Shown: positions 22,538 through 34,356, counted from the stretch's first letter. The stretch: DNA of 64,000 nucleotides from Echiichthys vipera (GCA_963691815.1 OY829646.1:1426001-1490000), one strand, 5' to 3'. A program made the numbers and translations. Notes: generated from the letters alone by a model not told the origin.

Positions 22538-22945
22538 TCTGATAATCATCTCCCGACGAATATTTAATTCTCTTTGCGAAATGCGTCACCTTCATTCACG
22601 GGATCGTTATCAAAATGACACGCCATGGTAGTGTAAATATTCACCACTTAATATAATTTCTAATGTAGGCCTACTGAATGACTTTTATACGTTGTATACA
22701 AAAACTCCCGTTTGCAAAAAAACGCAGCGCAACACAGAATATCTGCTGTGATATGAAACGGTACCGCTCAAACAGAGAATTGCCTGGAAATGCAAGAACA
22801 TCTATAATCTATAGTTTGATAATCATCTCCCGACGAATATATAATTATCTGCGCAGTAATGCTGCAGCTTCATCCACGGGATTGTTATCAGAAGGACACG
22901 CCATGGTAGTGAAATAGTCGCCACCTAATATAACTTCTAATGACT
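22538..22945 (+). repeat. Internal direct repeats of the Harbinger element
   Basis: A segment of about 130 bp starting GATAATCATCTCCCGACGAA (22540) recurs diverged at about 22817-22945. The upstream segments around 22180-22245 and 22695-22760 (AACGCAGCGCAACACA) also repeat. The element grew by internal duplication. Confidence 0.8.
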
Positions 22946-23105
22946 GATATTTGCAGTGATTTTCTGAAAAAACAGACGGAACTATAGCAGAACTATACTT
23001 CGCCAAAACTCGCGTGCTGACTGAATGAATGAGGAAATCAAACACCGTGTGTGGCTGAAAGAGGGCGGAGACAGAGAGAAACTCAAGGTTTTCTGAGAAA
23101 AACCT

Positions 23106-23525
23106 GGTCCCGACCAGGTTAGTTTCAGAGAGCATGTTACCATGGTAACTGACCGAGAGTTTAAGTTACCTCCCTTTGTGAAACAGGCTAGAGTTACCCC
23201 TCTGTCTCTGGTTTGAGTTACCTCCCTTTGTGAAACGGAAAACTCAGAGTTTCCCTCATTTCAGGGTTAACATACTCAGAGTTTTCACTAAACCTGCTTT
23301 GTGAAACAGGCCCCAGGTCCCGACCAGGTTAGTTTCAGAGAGCATGTTACCATGGTAACTGACCGAGAGTTTAAGTTACCTCCCTTTGTGAAACAGGCTA
23401 GAGTTACCCCTCTGTCTCTGGTTTGAGTTACCTCCCTTTGTGAAACGGAAAACTCAGAGTTTCCCTCATTTCAGGGTTAACATACTCAGAGTTTTCACTA
23501 AACCTGCTTTGTGAAACAGGCCCCA
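23106..23525. repeat. 210-bp tandem duplication of the Harbinger right end
   Basis: 23106-23315 and 23316-23525 appear identical base for base by eye. Each ends with the right terminal inverted repeat. The element therefore has two right ends in tandem. Confidence 0.95.
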
Positions 23526-23769
23526 GAGGTCTGAACACTCCTAAATCTCAATATTGACTCACAATGATAGCACCCCCTATTGGCAGGATGAAAACTGACA
23601 GGATGAAAACATCATCCTATTTACATTCCATTTCCATAGAGGTTTCTGCACTTTATGTATGGAAACATACTGCATGTTTTATGTGGGTTGTTAGCCGGGT
23701 GTTCATAGCTGCTCACAGCTTTAATTGCATGTCCATTGGTAAGAAATTACAATAAAATATCCTAAAAAA
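23526..23769. repeat. Fragment of old interspersed repeat
   Basis: 23690-23735 contains a TGTTCATAGCTGCTCACAGC stretch related to 18315-18350 and, reversed, 24728-24750. No coding sequence. Confidence 0.4.
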
Positions 23770-24210
23770 ATCAAGTCCTTTAGTCCGCCCTTCCACCCGA
23801 CAGCCTCCTCTTCATCTCCTCCCTCCACTCCTCCAGTCTTCCAGCCGACCAATGCGCAGTATTCCACACATGCCAGACACGTATGGCCAGTCTCTAGACT
23901 TTTGAGCTGGCCACACTTGCTGCAGGTGGGCAGATGCTGCCCTGCTGCAGCAGCCTCGGCAACTCCTCATGTCCTTCTACCTTCAGGACAGGGGCTTGCA
24001 TCGTCTGTGTTGTCGTCCTGGAGTCTGCTTCAGGTGTTGGCGGTGTCTGTGGTGGCTGGAAAGCAGCAGCAGCTGCACTCGACTCTCCGTACTCTCCAGC
24101 AACTCCTCATCTGTGGGCTTGTCCAGCATGGCAGAGAAGCTGGCCCCCTCCTGCGGTAATGCGGTGGTGGCAGGAGGTGGATGCTGGAGCGACAGAAGGG
24201 CACATTAGCT
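23770..24210 (-). pseudogene. Unrecognised degenerate coding fragment with Cys-rich motif
   Basis: On the minus strand a Pro/Ala/Thr-rich stretch (about 24180-23960, frames shifted once) is followed at about 23930-23850 by CSKCGQLKSLETGHTCLAC...YC. The pattern C-x2-C ... TGH ... C-x2-C suggests a small zinc-binding fold like those in proteins of DNA transposons. The composition and codon periodicity look coding, unlike the flanks. I do not recognise the family and assign no function. Confidence 0.4.
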
Positions 24211-25174
24211 TCAAGCCAAGCTTCAGGTCAATCTACAGGAGCTCAAAAGGTGGACTTTAAATGCAGCAGAGACAGGTTGAGCGAGTGATGCATGCAGCTG
24301 ACTGAAAAATTGTCATATAATTCAAAATGTTTTTTTTGTACGTCTGGGTGGGTTCTATATGTTCACCGGTTTTCATAAATTTACGTCAAACTGGGAGTTG
24401 GGGCTGAATTCTAGGGGGCGCCAGGAATTAAATTTTCCGAGCCCAGTTTTGAAAACACTGAAATACGTAACTTTTCACCACCCCTGAATGATCTGTGAGA
24501 TTTGGTGAGTTATTTAAGTAAGTAAGAGTTAATATGATAAAGCTTTTTTAAAGGCAATTAATTGGGGAAAAAACAAACAAAGAAACAAAAATAATAATAA
24601 TAATTTTAGCAATTTCAATAGGGTTTTCGCTGACCGACTTTCATCGGTGCTCGGGCCATAATAATAATAATCACGAGGGATACAATGGTCCCCTCGACGG
24701 CGGCTTCGTTGGTGCTCACCTAAATATTAAAGCCGCAAGCGGCAATGAACGGGCCCTTATGTTCTGTGTTCTCCATTAATTCCTAATATAAAAATATATT
24801 TGAGGATTAAATACTGGACTGCAGCTCGCCCACACTGTCTTCATCTCAGCAGGCCAGACCAGGTAAGGATTCATGTGTTCAGTATAAACTTGTCACATCA
24901 GACGCCATGCAAACATTGAGATTTTTACACACACCAGCCACTTCATTAGATGCACTTGTAGACACTGATCCAAAACAAAAGACATGAAGCCTCTCTTTGG
25001 AGGCCAGAAAAAAAAACCGAGTGTACAATGCTGAGTGTAAGTAAACGTAAATGTCTCTTATGCTATTTTCATTTGCTGTGAAAGACTAAGCTCGTCCCAT
25101 AGTGAGGTTGTGACTTCTTATTTGGTGGAAGACACTGGAGTCAACTTAAGTAACTTTAATCAGAAAAAGTAGTG
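24211..25174. repeat. Fish interspersed repeat with GGCCCGAGCACCGA motif, plus unassigned DNA
   Basis: At 24620-24660 the minus strand reads GGCCCGAGCACCGATGAAAG, followed by AAAACCCTATTGAAATTGC and ATT repeats. At 24728-24755 it has AGCCGCAAGCGGCAATGAAC. The same family occurs at 45512-45671. The rest (24760-25174) shows nothing recognisable. Confidence 0.5.
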
Positions 25175-25194
25175 GTGTTCTTTTATATTTTAAC

Positions 25195-26158
25195 TTGTCT
25201 CTTTTTCAAGTGGCATGTAAGACCTATTATGAGACACCTCCAGAACAGCTACAGATACAATCAGTCAGACCCTCAAACACCGTCTGCGCATCTCATCGAC
25301 CTCCAGCTGGTCTTCTTCATCCTCTCCCGGTTACCGGTCGACCATGGTCCCACATCACACTGGATTTGGTTACTGGACTTCCCTTGTCACAAGGTAAAGA
25401 CACCATCGTTATGATAGTTGATCGTTTTTCAAAGATGGTGCACTTTGTTTCTCTACCGAAGCTGCCGTCTTCCATGGAAACAGCACAGATCCTCGTGGAC
25501 CACGTATTTCGCCTCCATGGGATACCTGCGGACATCTTCTCCGACCGCGGCCCCCAATTCACCTCCTGGGTCTGGAAGGCTTTCTGCCAGGCCTTAGGGG
25601 CCAAGGTCAGTTTATCCTCGGGGTTCCACCCCCAGTCAAATGGTCAAACTGAGAGGGTCAATCAAGATTTGGAAACTGCTCTCCGTTGAATCTGTGCTCG
25701 CAACCCTTCTTCGTGGTCTTTGCAGCTTTCCTGGGTCGAGTACTCCCACAACTCCCTAACCAGCACCGCTACAGGTATGTCCCCCTTCGAGGAGTCTTTG
25801 GGCTACTTACCTCCTCTGTTTCCGACCCAGGAAGCGGAGATTGCCGTGCCATCCAACCAACACCATCTCCGAAGAGTGCGTCGGATTTGGAGGGAGACCC
25901 GTGGGGCGTTACTCTGAACGGTGGAGCAGAACAGTAAGATGGCAGATCGTCATCGCATCCCTGCACCCAAGTACAGACCTGGACAAAGACGTTCGACGTC
26001 GTGGTAGGGGGTTTCAGTACCTGGTGGACTGGGAGGGCTACGGTCCTGAGGAGAGGAGTTGGATCTCCAGATCCCTCATCCTGGATCCGTCCCTGATCCG
26101 GGATTTCTACCGGGCTCACCCTGATATGCCCGGTAGAGAGCCTGGAGGCGCTCGTTGA
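25195..26158 (+). pseudogene. Ty3/gypsy integrase with chromodomain
   Basis: The frame begins inside the zinc-binding N-terminus. It continues with the catalytic core: LDLVTGLP (first Asp), SDRGPQF (second Asp) and NGQTERVN (Glu) with the expected 35-residue spacing. A stop at 25688 follows TALR; the same frame goes on with SWVEYSHNSLTSTATGMSPFE (25720-25917). Another shift leads to a chromodomain-like segment, FQYLVDWEGYGPEERSWI (about 25990-26080), typical of chromoviruses, which target chromatin for insertion. The 5' part (gag, protease, RT, RNase H) is absent. The 3' LTR follows directly. Confidence 0.88.
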
Positions 26159-26181
26159 GGGGGGGGGGGGGGGGGGGGGGG
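26159..26181 (+). repeat. G run of 23 at the polypurine tract
   Basis: An uninterrupted run of 23 G immediately before the gypsy 3' LTR (GTAC then TGACAAG). The polypurine tract primes plus-strand synthesis in LTR elements; here it has expanded into a homopolymer. Confidence 0.85.
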
Positions 26182-26184
26182 TAC

Positions 26185-26717
26185 TGACAAGATCTGGTTC
26201 TGTCAGTACCCTCCTCTCTTCCGTTCTGTGTGAGTTTGTCTCGCCTGTCTGTGTTTCCCTGCATGTTTTTCTCCCTTGTCTCAGTGTAGGTCCGGTAGGC
26301 GTTCCCCCCAAGCTGTATGTTATGCTGATTACCCCACCACCTTAAATACCTGAAGCTGACAGGCATGCAGCGCCGGACTGTCGTCGACCCTGTATTGGTA
26401 AAACTATTCCCCCGGACTGGCATCCCCTTTCTCGTTGTGGTTTTCACGCTCCCCGTAGTAAGTTGATTAATCATGTTTGTTTTCTGTTTTTCTCCGTAGT
26501 TCCTGTGTTCCCGTTTCCCGTCCGTCTCCCTGATCTTCCGTCGTCTTCCTGTTCCTGTTATTCCCGTGCTCGTTTAGTTAGTCTTTGTATTTGTATTCTC
26601 TGTAGTGTTTTTGCGTTTGTCCGTTCATTATGTTAAACGTTTGTTTTGTAACTTTATTTTTTGTCTGTGTCTGCATTGGGTCCACCTTTCTGTGTTAAAC
26701 CTGTACCGTTCATGACA
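26185..26717 (+). repeat. Ty3/gypsy 3' LTR
   Basis: About 533 bp, starting TGACAAGATC just after the polypurine tract and ending CATGACA (TG...CA). A TTAAATACC stretch at 26342-26350 could be a TATA-like element. The end matches the solo LTR ending at 17397. Confidence 0.8.
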
Positions 26718-26729
26718 ATTAGATTCGAT

Positions 26730-26880
26730 TGGTTTTAGTCAGAGTGTACATAAACCGACTCACTGTTTTAATCACACCCTCAACCTTGTTTTTGCTTATG
26801 GTATGGAAATCAATGACTTAATAGTCTTTCTACAGAATCCTATTTTATCAGACCATTATTTTTCACATGTAGGCAAAAAA
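26730..26880 (+). pseudogene. L2-clade LINE endonuclease C-terminal fragment
   Basis: The plus strand reads FNHTLNLVFAYGMEINDL and PILSDHYF, which match the end of the L2 endonuclease (the SDH motif). It is about 150 bp and bounded by the gypsy LTR on the left. The L2 copy at 34357 begins at the same motif. Confidence 0.6.
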
Positions 26881-27039
26881 CAATACGACAAACAAGATAA
26901 AAGTTAAATTAACAATAACACTAACATACTGTCTGGAGATGCTACTGTTCAGACCACTGTTCATTTAGCGTTCTAAATGAGACATCACGTCTCATGTAAA
27001 GTAAAGATAGTCAAGTACAGATATTCTTTCATTACAACC

Positions 27040-28330
27040 TTCTCAATATACCCAAGATACATTACTGGACAAGTGTTTGGGATTCCATATTAGAGTTAAC
27101 AATTTGCCAGTATATCCTCATTTTTATACGATTTCAGAAGATGTGTGCATGGTCCGCCTCAGTGCTCCCACATAATCTCCAGCAGCCTTGTTATATAGCG
27201 AGTTGCCTAGATTTTATTTTTGGTGTTATAACATAGAGAGTTAGGTTTTTCCAGCAGAACTCCCTCCATATTAAATCATTTTTTGATGTACATTGTGTCT
27301 CACACGATATACCACCTCTTGTGTTTGGATTTTTAGTTCTGCTTCCCATTTTGCTTCTATATAAAGTGTTGATACCTGTTTGTATGCATCAGTAATAATT
27401 CCAATCAACTTATTTATAGTTTCATTTGACCTTATCCTCTTTGGTGAAATAATCTCTAAACTGCAGATATCTATAAAAAAAATTATTTGTTTTCGAGGCT
27501 GTACTTTGTCTTTAGATCTTGGAAACTTAGAAATTGTCTACCTGATACTGTACATATTGCAGTCACACCTTTTTGTGGCCATTCTCTGAATGTTTGTCGT
27601 ACGTCCCTGGCTTGAACTTCATACGCAAACCTCACCAGGTTGCATATATATCCCTCTTAAGTTTGTATTTTGCTCCATATTTTAAGTGTAAATGCTACTA
27701 TTGGGTTCATAGCATGTCTCAAAGCAGCTATCAAATGTTTAACCCCCACCAATATCTGGGTTTGAAAACCCTGTACTTCCGTTTCCATTTCTTTCCATTT
27801 AGACTCATAGTCAGGTCTACACCAACAGGCCAAATACCTAAGTTGAGCTGCGTAAAAGTATTCTGAAAGGTTAGGTTAAGCTATACCCCCCCTTGCTCTT
27901 AGGTAGTTGAAGTGTCGTAAATTTTATTCCAAATGAATCTAGAAATCTTCTTGTCCCAGGTTAAAAATTTGTTTTGGGGGATATTAATTGGAAGAGCTTA
28001 AAATAAATATAATTTAGGTAAAATGTTCATTTTGGCTGTCCGTATTATAGCACTGAAGTCTAGTGGGAGGGTAGACCACCTTTCAAAATCTTTTTTGATG
28101 TTTTTTTTAATTTCACTATAATTCTTTTCAAACATGTCAGGAAGTGTTTTACTCAGAGTTACACTACTTCATTGTTTTAGAATTCCATTTCAAATGATAT
28201 GCATCTCTTATTTGTCAGGATGAAGAATAATTTAATGAGAGAATTTGAGTTTTTAAAATTAAACATATCTGGTTGTTCAAGAAAAATCTGTGAAAAGGCC
28301 AATGATATGTTGAGTCCCCCCTACAGTGAA
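27040..28330 (-). pseudogene. L1-clade LINE ORF2 C-terminal remnant
   Basis: Minus-strand reading in mixed frames. RWSTLPLDFSAIIRTAKMNI near 28080-28020 and FLTWDKKISRFIWNKI near 27960-27910 match the region after the RT core of L1 ORF2. DLIWREFCWKNLTLY lies near 27270-27230, and a degenerate CW...H...W zinc-finger-like end near 27180-27100. Stops are frequent. Confidence 0.6.
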
Positions 28331-29107
28331 ACCCTGCAGTTCCCCACTCTGCCTTATTGCCTGTGCTAAAGGCTCGGCATTCAAGATTCAAGAAGCTTTA
28401 TTTTTCCCGAGGGAAATTATTTTGCAACAGTTTCAATACAAAGGCGGAAAAGGATCAGAGTAACAATAAGCATAAACATAAATCAAATCAAAATAAAGCT
28501 AACGTCAGATAAATCAAGCTATGAACCAAGTGTGACAGAGTGCAACAGACATCGTGGTTAAGCGTAGGTATATACAATATACAACAATACGCAGCGTGCA
28601 GTTTAGCAGCAGATTGAAATAAAATAAGTACAAACTAGATAAGTGAGAAGGAGCGATAAGTTATAAGTGTTAAAAATGTTAAAAATGTAGCAGTATGTCC
28701 TACAGAACTAAGTGACAGTATGGCACAGTGGAGTGTAGCAGCATTTCGTACTTAAGTAAGTTACAATAAACCACAGTGAAATGTAGCAGCATGTCCTAAA
28801 GTACAGTAAGTGTATCAGCAGATAGTTACAGTAAACCATTAATAAATAAATAAAGTGATGTAGTGGTGGTATAAAGTGACAGTGTAGTATAGCAGCATTA
28901 CTTACTGAAGTAAGTGACAGTACAACTGAATAAAGTACAACTGAATAAAGTGGTGCAGTGATGGTATAAAGTGACAAAGTGACATTTTCAGGATACAGTG
29001 TCTCCACTGTTCCTTACCTGACTGGGGGGAGATGAATTATAAAGTTTGATGGCCGCCGGAAGAAAAACTTCCTCCGGCGTTCAGTATTACACCGGGGGAG
29101 AATGAGT

Positions 29108-30404
29108 CTATGGCTGAATGTGCTTCTGCTGGAGGTCAGCAGCTGGGTGAGAGGGGTGAGAGTTATTGTCCAGGATGCTGTGCAGTTTAGACAGCATCCG
29201 CCTCTCAGACACCGCCACCAAAGAGTCCAGTTTGACCCCCAGGACGGAGCCAGCCTTCCTGATGATCTTACTGATCCTCTTTGCGTCTGCTGCCCTCAGT
29301 CTGCTGCCCCAGCACACAACAGCAAAGAAGATGGCACTGGCTACCACTGACTGGTAGAACATCCTCAGCATGGTGTTACAAACATGGAATGACCGGAGCC
29401 TCCTCAGGAAATAGAGACGACTCTGGCCCTTCTTGCAAACAGCCTCAGTGTTCTTGGAAAAGTCCAGTTTGTTGTCCAGGTATACTCCAAGATATTTGTA
29501 ATCCTGGACAACATCCACAGTCACGCCGTTGATGGAGATGGGTGTGGGGGCAGATTTACTCCTGCGGAAATCCACCACTAGCTCCTTAGTCTTGGTGGCG
29601 TTTAGAATCAGGTGATTAGCTGCACACCAGTCGACAAAGGAGTCCACAACGCCCCTGTACTCCTCCTCCTTCCCCTCACTGACACAGCCAACAATTGCAG
29701 AATCGTCAGCAAACTTCTGCACTCAGGACTCAGAGAGGAACCGAAATCTGAGGTGTACAGGGTGAACAGAAATGGGGAAAGAACAGTACCCTGTGGAGCT
29801 CCAGTGCTGCAGACCACGGTGTCAGACACTCCGTCCTGCAGTCTGACATACTGTGGTCGACCCGTCAAGTAATCCGTAATCCAGGAAACCAGGGGAGGGT
29901 CCATCTGCATCGCCTTCAGCTTCCGTCCCAGCAGAGCAGGCCGGATGGTGTTAAACGCACTTGAGAAGTCCATAGAACTCCTAGTCTCGGCTGGTAGGCA
30001 AACTGTAGAGGGTCCAGTGATGAGCTGACCAGGGGCCGAAGAAGTGAAAGAACCAGCCTCTCCAGGGACTTCATCAGGTGCGATGTCAGCGCCACCGGTC
30101 TGTAGTCTTCTGAGGTGCTGGGACGCACCTTCTTTGGTACTGGTACCAGGCAGGATGTCTTCCACAGCACAGGGACCTTCTCGAGACTCAGGCTGAGGTT
30201 GTAGATGTACTGCAGGACTCCACACAGCTGGATCGCACGTGTTTTGAGGACCCTCGGGCTGACACCGTCGGGACCCGCTGCCTTGCCTGGGCGGAGTCTG
30301 CACAGCTCCTTCCTCACCTGCTCTGCAGTGAAGGTCTGTCTGCTGTGTGTGTTGGTGGGGGTGGAGAGAGGTGATGGCGGGGGGGGAGGGGACAGGTAGG
30401 GCAA
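29108..30404 (-). pseudogene. Rex1-like LINE reverse transcriptase
   Basis: RT is spread over three frames. Fingers at 30404-30020 (GKAAGPDGVSPRVL, SEDYRPVALTSHLMKSLE, LDPLQFAYQPRLG). Motifs A and B in the long frame at 29970-29750 (MDFSSAFNTIRPALL, TGAPQGTVLSPFLF). The catalytic KFADDSAIVGC and thumb at 29722-29108, ending near LDNNSHPSHP. About 25 residues between the FAYQ block and motif A seem to be deleted. The C-terminus is a little short. Inactive. Confidence 0.85.
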
Positions 30405-31942
30405 AATCAGGAAGGAATTGAGGGGGAGGTGTCAGCAGGGTTGGAGGTTTGGAGGTGGGTGGTTGTAGAGGAGCTGTGGGGAGGTGGTCCAGAGCCCTTT
30501 CATCAAATCTGTTGAAGAACAGATTTAGCTCATTGGCACGTTCAGTACCACCTCCTACCGTCTGGCTACCAGATGGTTTGTAGCCAGTGATGCTCCTCAT
30601 GCCGCTCCACACGTCCTTTAAGTTGTTCTGCTGGAGTTTGTGCTCCAGCTTCCTCCTGTAGGTGTCTTTGCCCTGTTGGATCCTCTCCTTCAGCTCCCTC
30701 TGGACCTGCCTCATCTGCTCTCTGTCCCCCTCTCTGAAGGCCCTCTTCTTCGCATTCAGCAGGACCTTGATGTCTCTGGTGACCCACGGCTTGTTATTTG
30801 GGAAACAGAGTGCAGTCTCTGTAGGAACAACACTGTCCACACAGAAATTGATGTACCCTGTTATGCAGTCCGTGAGATCATCAAGGTCCTCCCCATGTGA
30901 ATTACAGAGCAAATCCCAGTCTGTGAGTTGAAAGCAACCCTGTAAAGCTTCGTCAGTCTCCTGTGACCATCTCCTCACAGTCCTGGTGGTCACAGGAAGC
31001 CGCTGGACTTGGGGCTTATACAGGGGCTGCAGATGGATGAGGTTGTGATCTGATCTTCCAAGAGGAGGAAGGGCAGTGGAGCTGTAAGCCTCCTTAACAT
31101 TAGCATACAGCAGGTCCAGTGTCTTGTTTTCCCTGGTGGGACAGTCCACAAACTGCTTGAAAGTGGGCAGTGTTGCAGCCAGAGTGATGTGGTTCAAGTC
31201 CCCAGATATTGCAATGAATGCGTCTGGGTGCCGTGTCTGAAGTCCTGCGACGACGGTGTGGATGACGTCACTCGCGCGCGCCGCGTTTGCAGTCGGAGGA
31301 ATGTAAACAACCAGAACGATCACGTGTGAAAACTCCCTCGGCAGGTAGTATGGCCGCAGACTCACGGCAAGCAGCTCAATGTCCGGGCTACACACACGCT
31401 CCTTTACAGTAACATGTCCAGGATGACACCACTTGTTGTTAATAAGAATAGCAAGTCCCCCACCTTTCCTCTTGCCACTCTCACGGTGACTCCTTTCCGC
31501 CCGAACAGTCTGAAAGCCGTCCACAGTTACCTTCGAGTCCGGGATGTCCTCGTGGAACCACGTCTCCGTGAAACACAGCACGCTGCTCACACGATACATC
31601 CACTGAGTCTTCACCAGGCCCGCCAGCTCGTCCATCTTATTAGCCAGCGACCTCACGTTCCCCATGGTGATGGAAGGGAGATATGGTTTATATCTCCTCT
31701 TCTTTTCCCGTCTTTGCCTTACATCCCCTGTACTTTCTCCTCAGTTCTTTGGGGATTTCAGGCCTCTCCCGCATTAGAGCCGTTGGTGTTAGCGACAACA
31801 GCTGTTCACGGGTGTAAACAATGGAGCCGCCGCATTTTTGCGTCCAGACGGAGACGCGGTCGGCAAAAACAGTCCCAAGATGAGACAAACGGACAAAAAA
31901 CACGTAAGAAAGTTCACGAACATAGTTGGCTAAGGTTAGCAC
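30390..31942 (-). pseudogene. Rex1-like LINE endonuclease
   Basis: The N-terminal piece (31942-31688, YTREQLLSLTPTA...) is separated by a frameshift from the long frame starting 31665 (MGNVRSLANKMDELAGLV). Endonuclease motifs are present: CFTETWFHEDIPD, GKRKGGG, VVYIPPTANA, GDLN and GRSDHN. A basic linker (KLEHKLQQNN) leads to FFNRFDE. The frame leaves the homologous reading in the Pro-rich spacer near 30390. Confidence 0.85.
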
Positions 31943-32129
31943 TACGACTTACAGGAAAAAGTACTAATAAAAAGACAGTAAAATAAGATAAAATAGCAAA
32001 AAAGTGCGGAAAGGAGAGGGAGCAACTGTTGCTGGCTGCCGCTTTACACTGCGCCGGAACAAAAAGAGTGGGAGGAAGTCCAACTGAATTGGACAAGCTT
32101 TCATTTACTCTGATCTAAGCTGTGGACTC

Positions 32130-33135
32130 TTGATACGTAGTCTTAATACATTGGATTATCTTTTCATTGAAGACAAATCTCTTTAATACCTCATACAAGA
32201 ATAACCAACTAACACTATCAAACACTTTTTCAGCATCCTAACTAACCAGAATTATACTTGTAACACTTTTTTGGGTGTTGTCTAGAATATGGAGGGTTCT
32301 TCTAATATTATCGTGTGTTTGGCGACCTTTAATAAAATCGGTTTGATCTTCATCAATCAAATCTGGTATGAAGGCCTCAAGTCTAATAATAATAATAATA
32401 ATAATTGATGTAAATAGTTTGTAGTCTATATTTAAAAGTGAAATCGGCCTATAGGTTTTGCAGTCTTCTTTATCTTTGCCTTCTTTAGGGGAAATGGTAA
32501 TAATCGCTTCTTTCCACAATGGGGGGGCCCCCACCCTCGTTAAGGGTCCAGTTAAAGCAGGACAAAAACAAGGGTGTTCGTTCCTTCTGAAAGGCCTTGT
32601 AACATTCTGAAGGGTACCCGTCACCACCTGGTGATTTACTAGGCTTTAACCTACTGATTGCAGCTTCTAGCACCTTAATTGTGAGTTGTGACGTAATAGT
32701 GTCTTTCGTGTCTCACCAACAGATGGCCGGTCAAGTGTCTCAAGAAAACTTCTTATTGATTTTTCATCAGCTGACAATGGTTAAGAATAGAGCTTCTTAT
32801 AATATTCTTCAAATATGTTGTTGTATCCAGGCTAAGATTCATGACCACATTATAATCTCCTCCACATATCAATTTGCCTTCAGTTTGTATAGCAAAAGCG
32901 TCAAACAGAGTTTTGAAAAAACATTTTGTGCTTTCTGGGGGAGCTTATACATTGATCATTCTCACCATTGTGTTTTCTAGCTTTAATTAATACAGATCTC
33001 CCTTTATTGTCCCTAATTTCTTTAAGACATTTAAATTGAACTGCGTTTGTGATAAGGATAGCCACTCCTCTCTTCTGGCTGGGTCTGTCGCAAAATGTAT
33101 TCCTAAAACCAAAGCGTTTTAACTTACATTTTTAA
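32130..33135 (-). pseudogene. L1-clade LINE ORF2 (endonuclease and RT pieces)
   Basis: RT fingers and start of palm at 32238-32680: LEAAISRLKPSKSPGGDGYPSECY, KEGKDKEDCKTYRPISLLNIDYK, DEDQTDFIKGRQTHDNIR. An ATT microsatellite expansion (32385-32404) encodes an Ile run. Upstream on the minus strand, endonuclease residues (KRGVAILITNAVQFK, then a GDYNVVMN-type motif near 32840) are recognisable at 32830-33100. Most of the palm is missing at the left. Confidence 0.65.
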
Positions 33136-33419
33136 GCCTCCAGACAACTTAAAACTTCACAGACCTGAACATCTGGACAACGTGTGCAAACGGCACCCTG
33201 AGTCCCCGTTGGTAGGCTGAGGGAAGATCCTCCTCCAGGAGTGCCCCTCACTAGAGTTGAAACACGCAATTTCACACATCCTAGCAGTCCAACATCATCC
33301 AATAGCATGTTTTTTGTATACCAAATCAAGTCTTTGGCATTGGTCTGACTTATTCTGGCCCGATAAACCAGCATAGAAGAAAAAAATGTGGTCAAAATAT
33401 TATCTTCTCACTGCTGGTT

Positions 33420-33753
33420 TTCCACCTGTGCTCATCTACCTGGCTTGCTGCCATGTCGGAGCTCGAAGAAGCCGCTCCATCTCCTGGCTCGGGTTTGGCC
33501 TGGTATTTCCACTGAGTAGCCTCTCTTCCTTAGCTCCTGGGCTGCGTCATGTGCGCTCTAATAAGTGCGTGTTCCTGAGTCCCAGTGAATACGCATCTTG
33601 TCCAGCGCAGTCTGGAAACGAATTCCTCTCTTCCAGGAGCCTATTTATTCCCGTGTATGCCTTGCGCTTCTGAATAAATTCTGTGGCATAGTCATGATCG
33701 AATGACAGGTGTCGCCACTCAGTCATTATTTTCTTTTTGCAGGCTTTTTTCAA
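33420..33753 (-). pseudogene. L1-clade LINE ORF1 C-terminal fragment
   Basis: The 68-codon frame (33547-33753) reads SFDHDYATEFIQKRKAYTGINRLLEERN, like the C-terminal domain of L1 ORF1p. It lies just upstream of the ORF2 remnant at 32130-33135, so both belong to one decayed element. After about 33640 the resemblance weakens. Confidence 0.5.
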
Positions 33754-34356
33754 TACTGCTTCTTTGGTTATTAAACTCCAAAAAATGTGTCACTATGTGT
33801 CAGGTTCAAGCAACCTAAAACATCCAAAACATAACAAAAGAGAGAAAGACAAGAGTTATATGTTTTACTTGCAAGGAGAATGGACAGAGATGCGTTCAGT
33901 TACAAACTCCTACCGCTCTGAAGCACACTCTGCCGAGCCCTTTCTTTTTATTTCCTTTTTAGTGGTTCCTAGTTACAATATGAGTTATAGCTCTAAAGGT
34001 GAGGGGGCGCACAACTGCAACTCGTCACATATAAACAATTCATTATCTTTATGAGTTTACAACTCTAAGATAGAGGGGGCACATGTTACTCGTCCTTAAA
34101 ACATGTTCTGTCTTTAATCAGATAAGCAGTGTCTGTTTTTGCACAGATACCTCTTTGGTGACTCATCAGCAGTCATGCTTATCTGATTTCTTCTACCTGT
34201 AAAACAACTCTACACAAATTGGCTATACACACACACCAAGTAAGGTTAATTTATATGTAAAGGCAATTGGAGTAAATATGAGATGACTTTATGTACAATT
34301 ATTCCATCACTATGACTTGCTATCTAAGCTCATGCAGCCATCTTGTCGTCTTGCTT
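33754..34356. other. No gene recognised
   Basis: Two similar phrases (GTTTACAACTCTAAGATAGA at 34047 and ...TATAGCTCTAAAGGTGA at 33985, each followed by a GGGGGC-type run) hint at an LTR or other repeat. No coding sequence was seen. Confidence 0.35.

Larger units (their letters stand above)
21553..23315 (+). mobile_element. PIF/Harbinger-type DNA transposon, internally deleted
   Basis: The termini are inverted repeats: GGGCCTGTTTCACAAAGCAG on the left (21555) and its reverse complement at the right (ending about 23313). Subterminal AACTCTGAGT/ACTCAGAGTT motifs recur on both sides. The left part carries a Myb/SANT-like fragment (21772), which PIF/Harbinger elements encode next to their transposase. 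No transposase is present. The right end is tandemly duplicated to 23525. A 3-bp target duplication is not obvious. Confidence 0.7.
28382..32096 (-). mobile_element. Second Rex1-like LINE, full-length, decayed
   Basis: About 3.7 kb in minus orientation. A GC-rich 5' UTR (about 32096-31945) precedes the ORF (31942-29108). The 3' UTR contains several AGTGACAGTA/AAAGTG-type imperfect repeats (28700-28990). The terminus reads AATAAAGCTTCTTGAATCTT. A 3' fragment of the same family is nested in ERV1a at 52391-52720. It is a different family from the one at 3445-6814, although both belong to the CR1 group. Confidence 0.85.
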
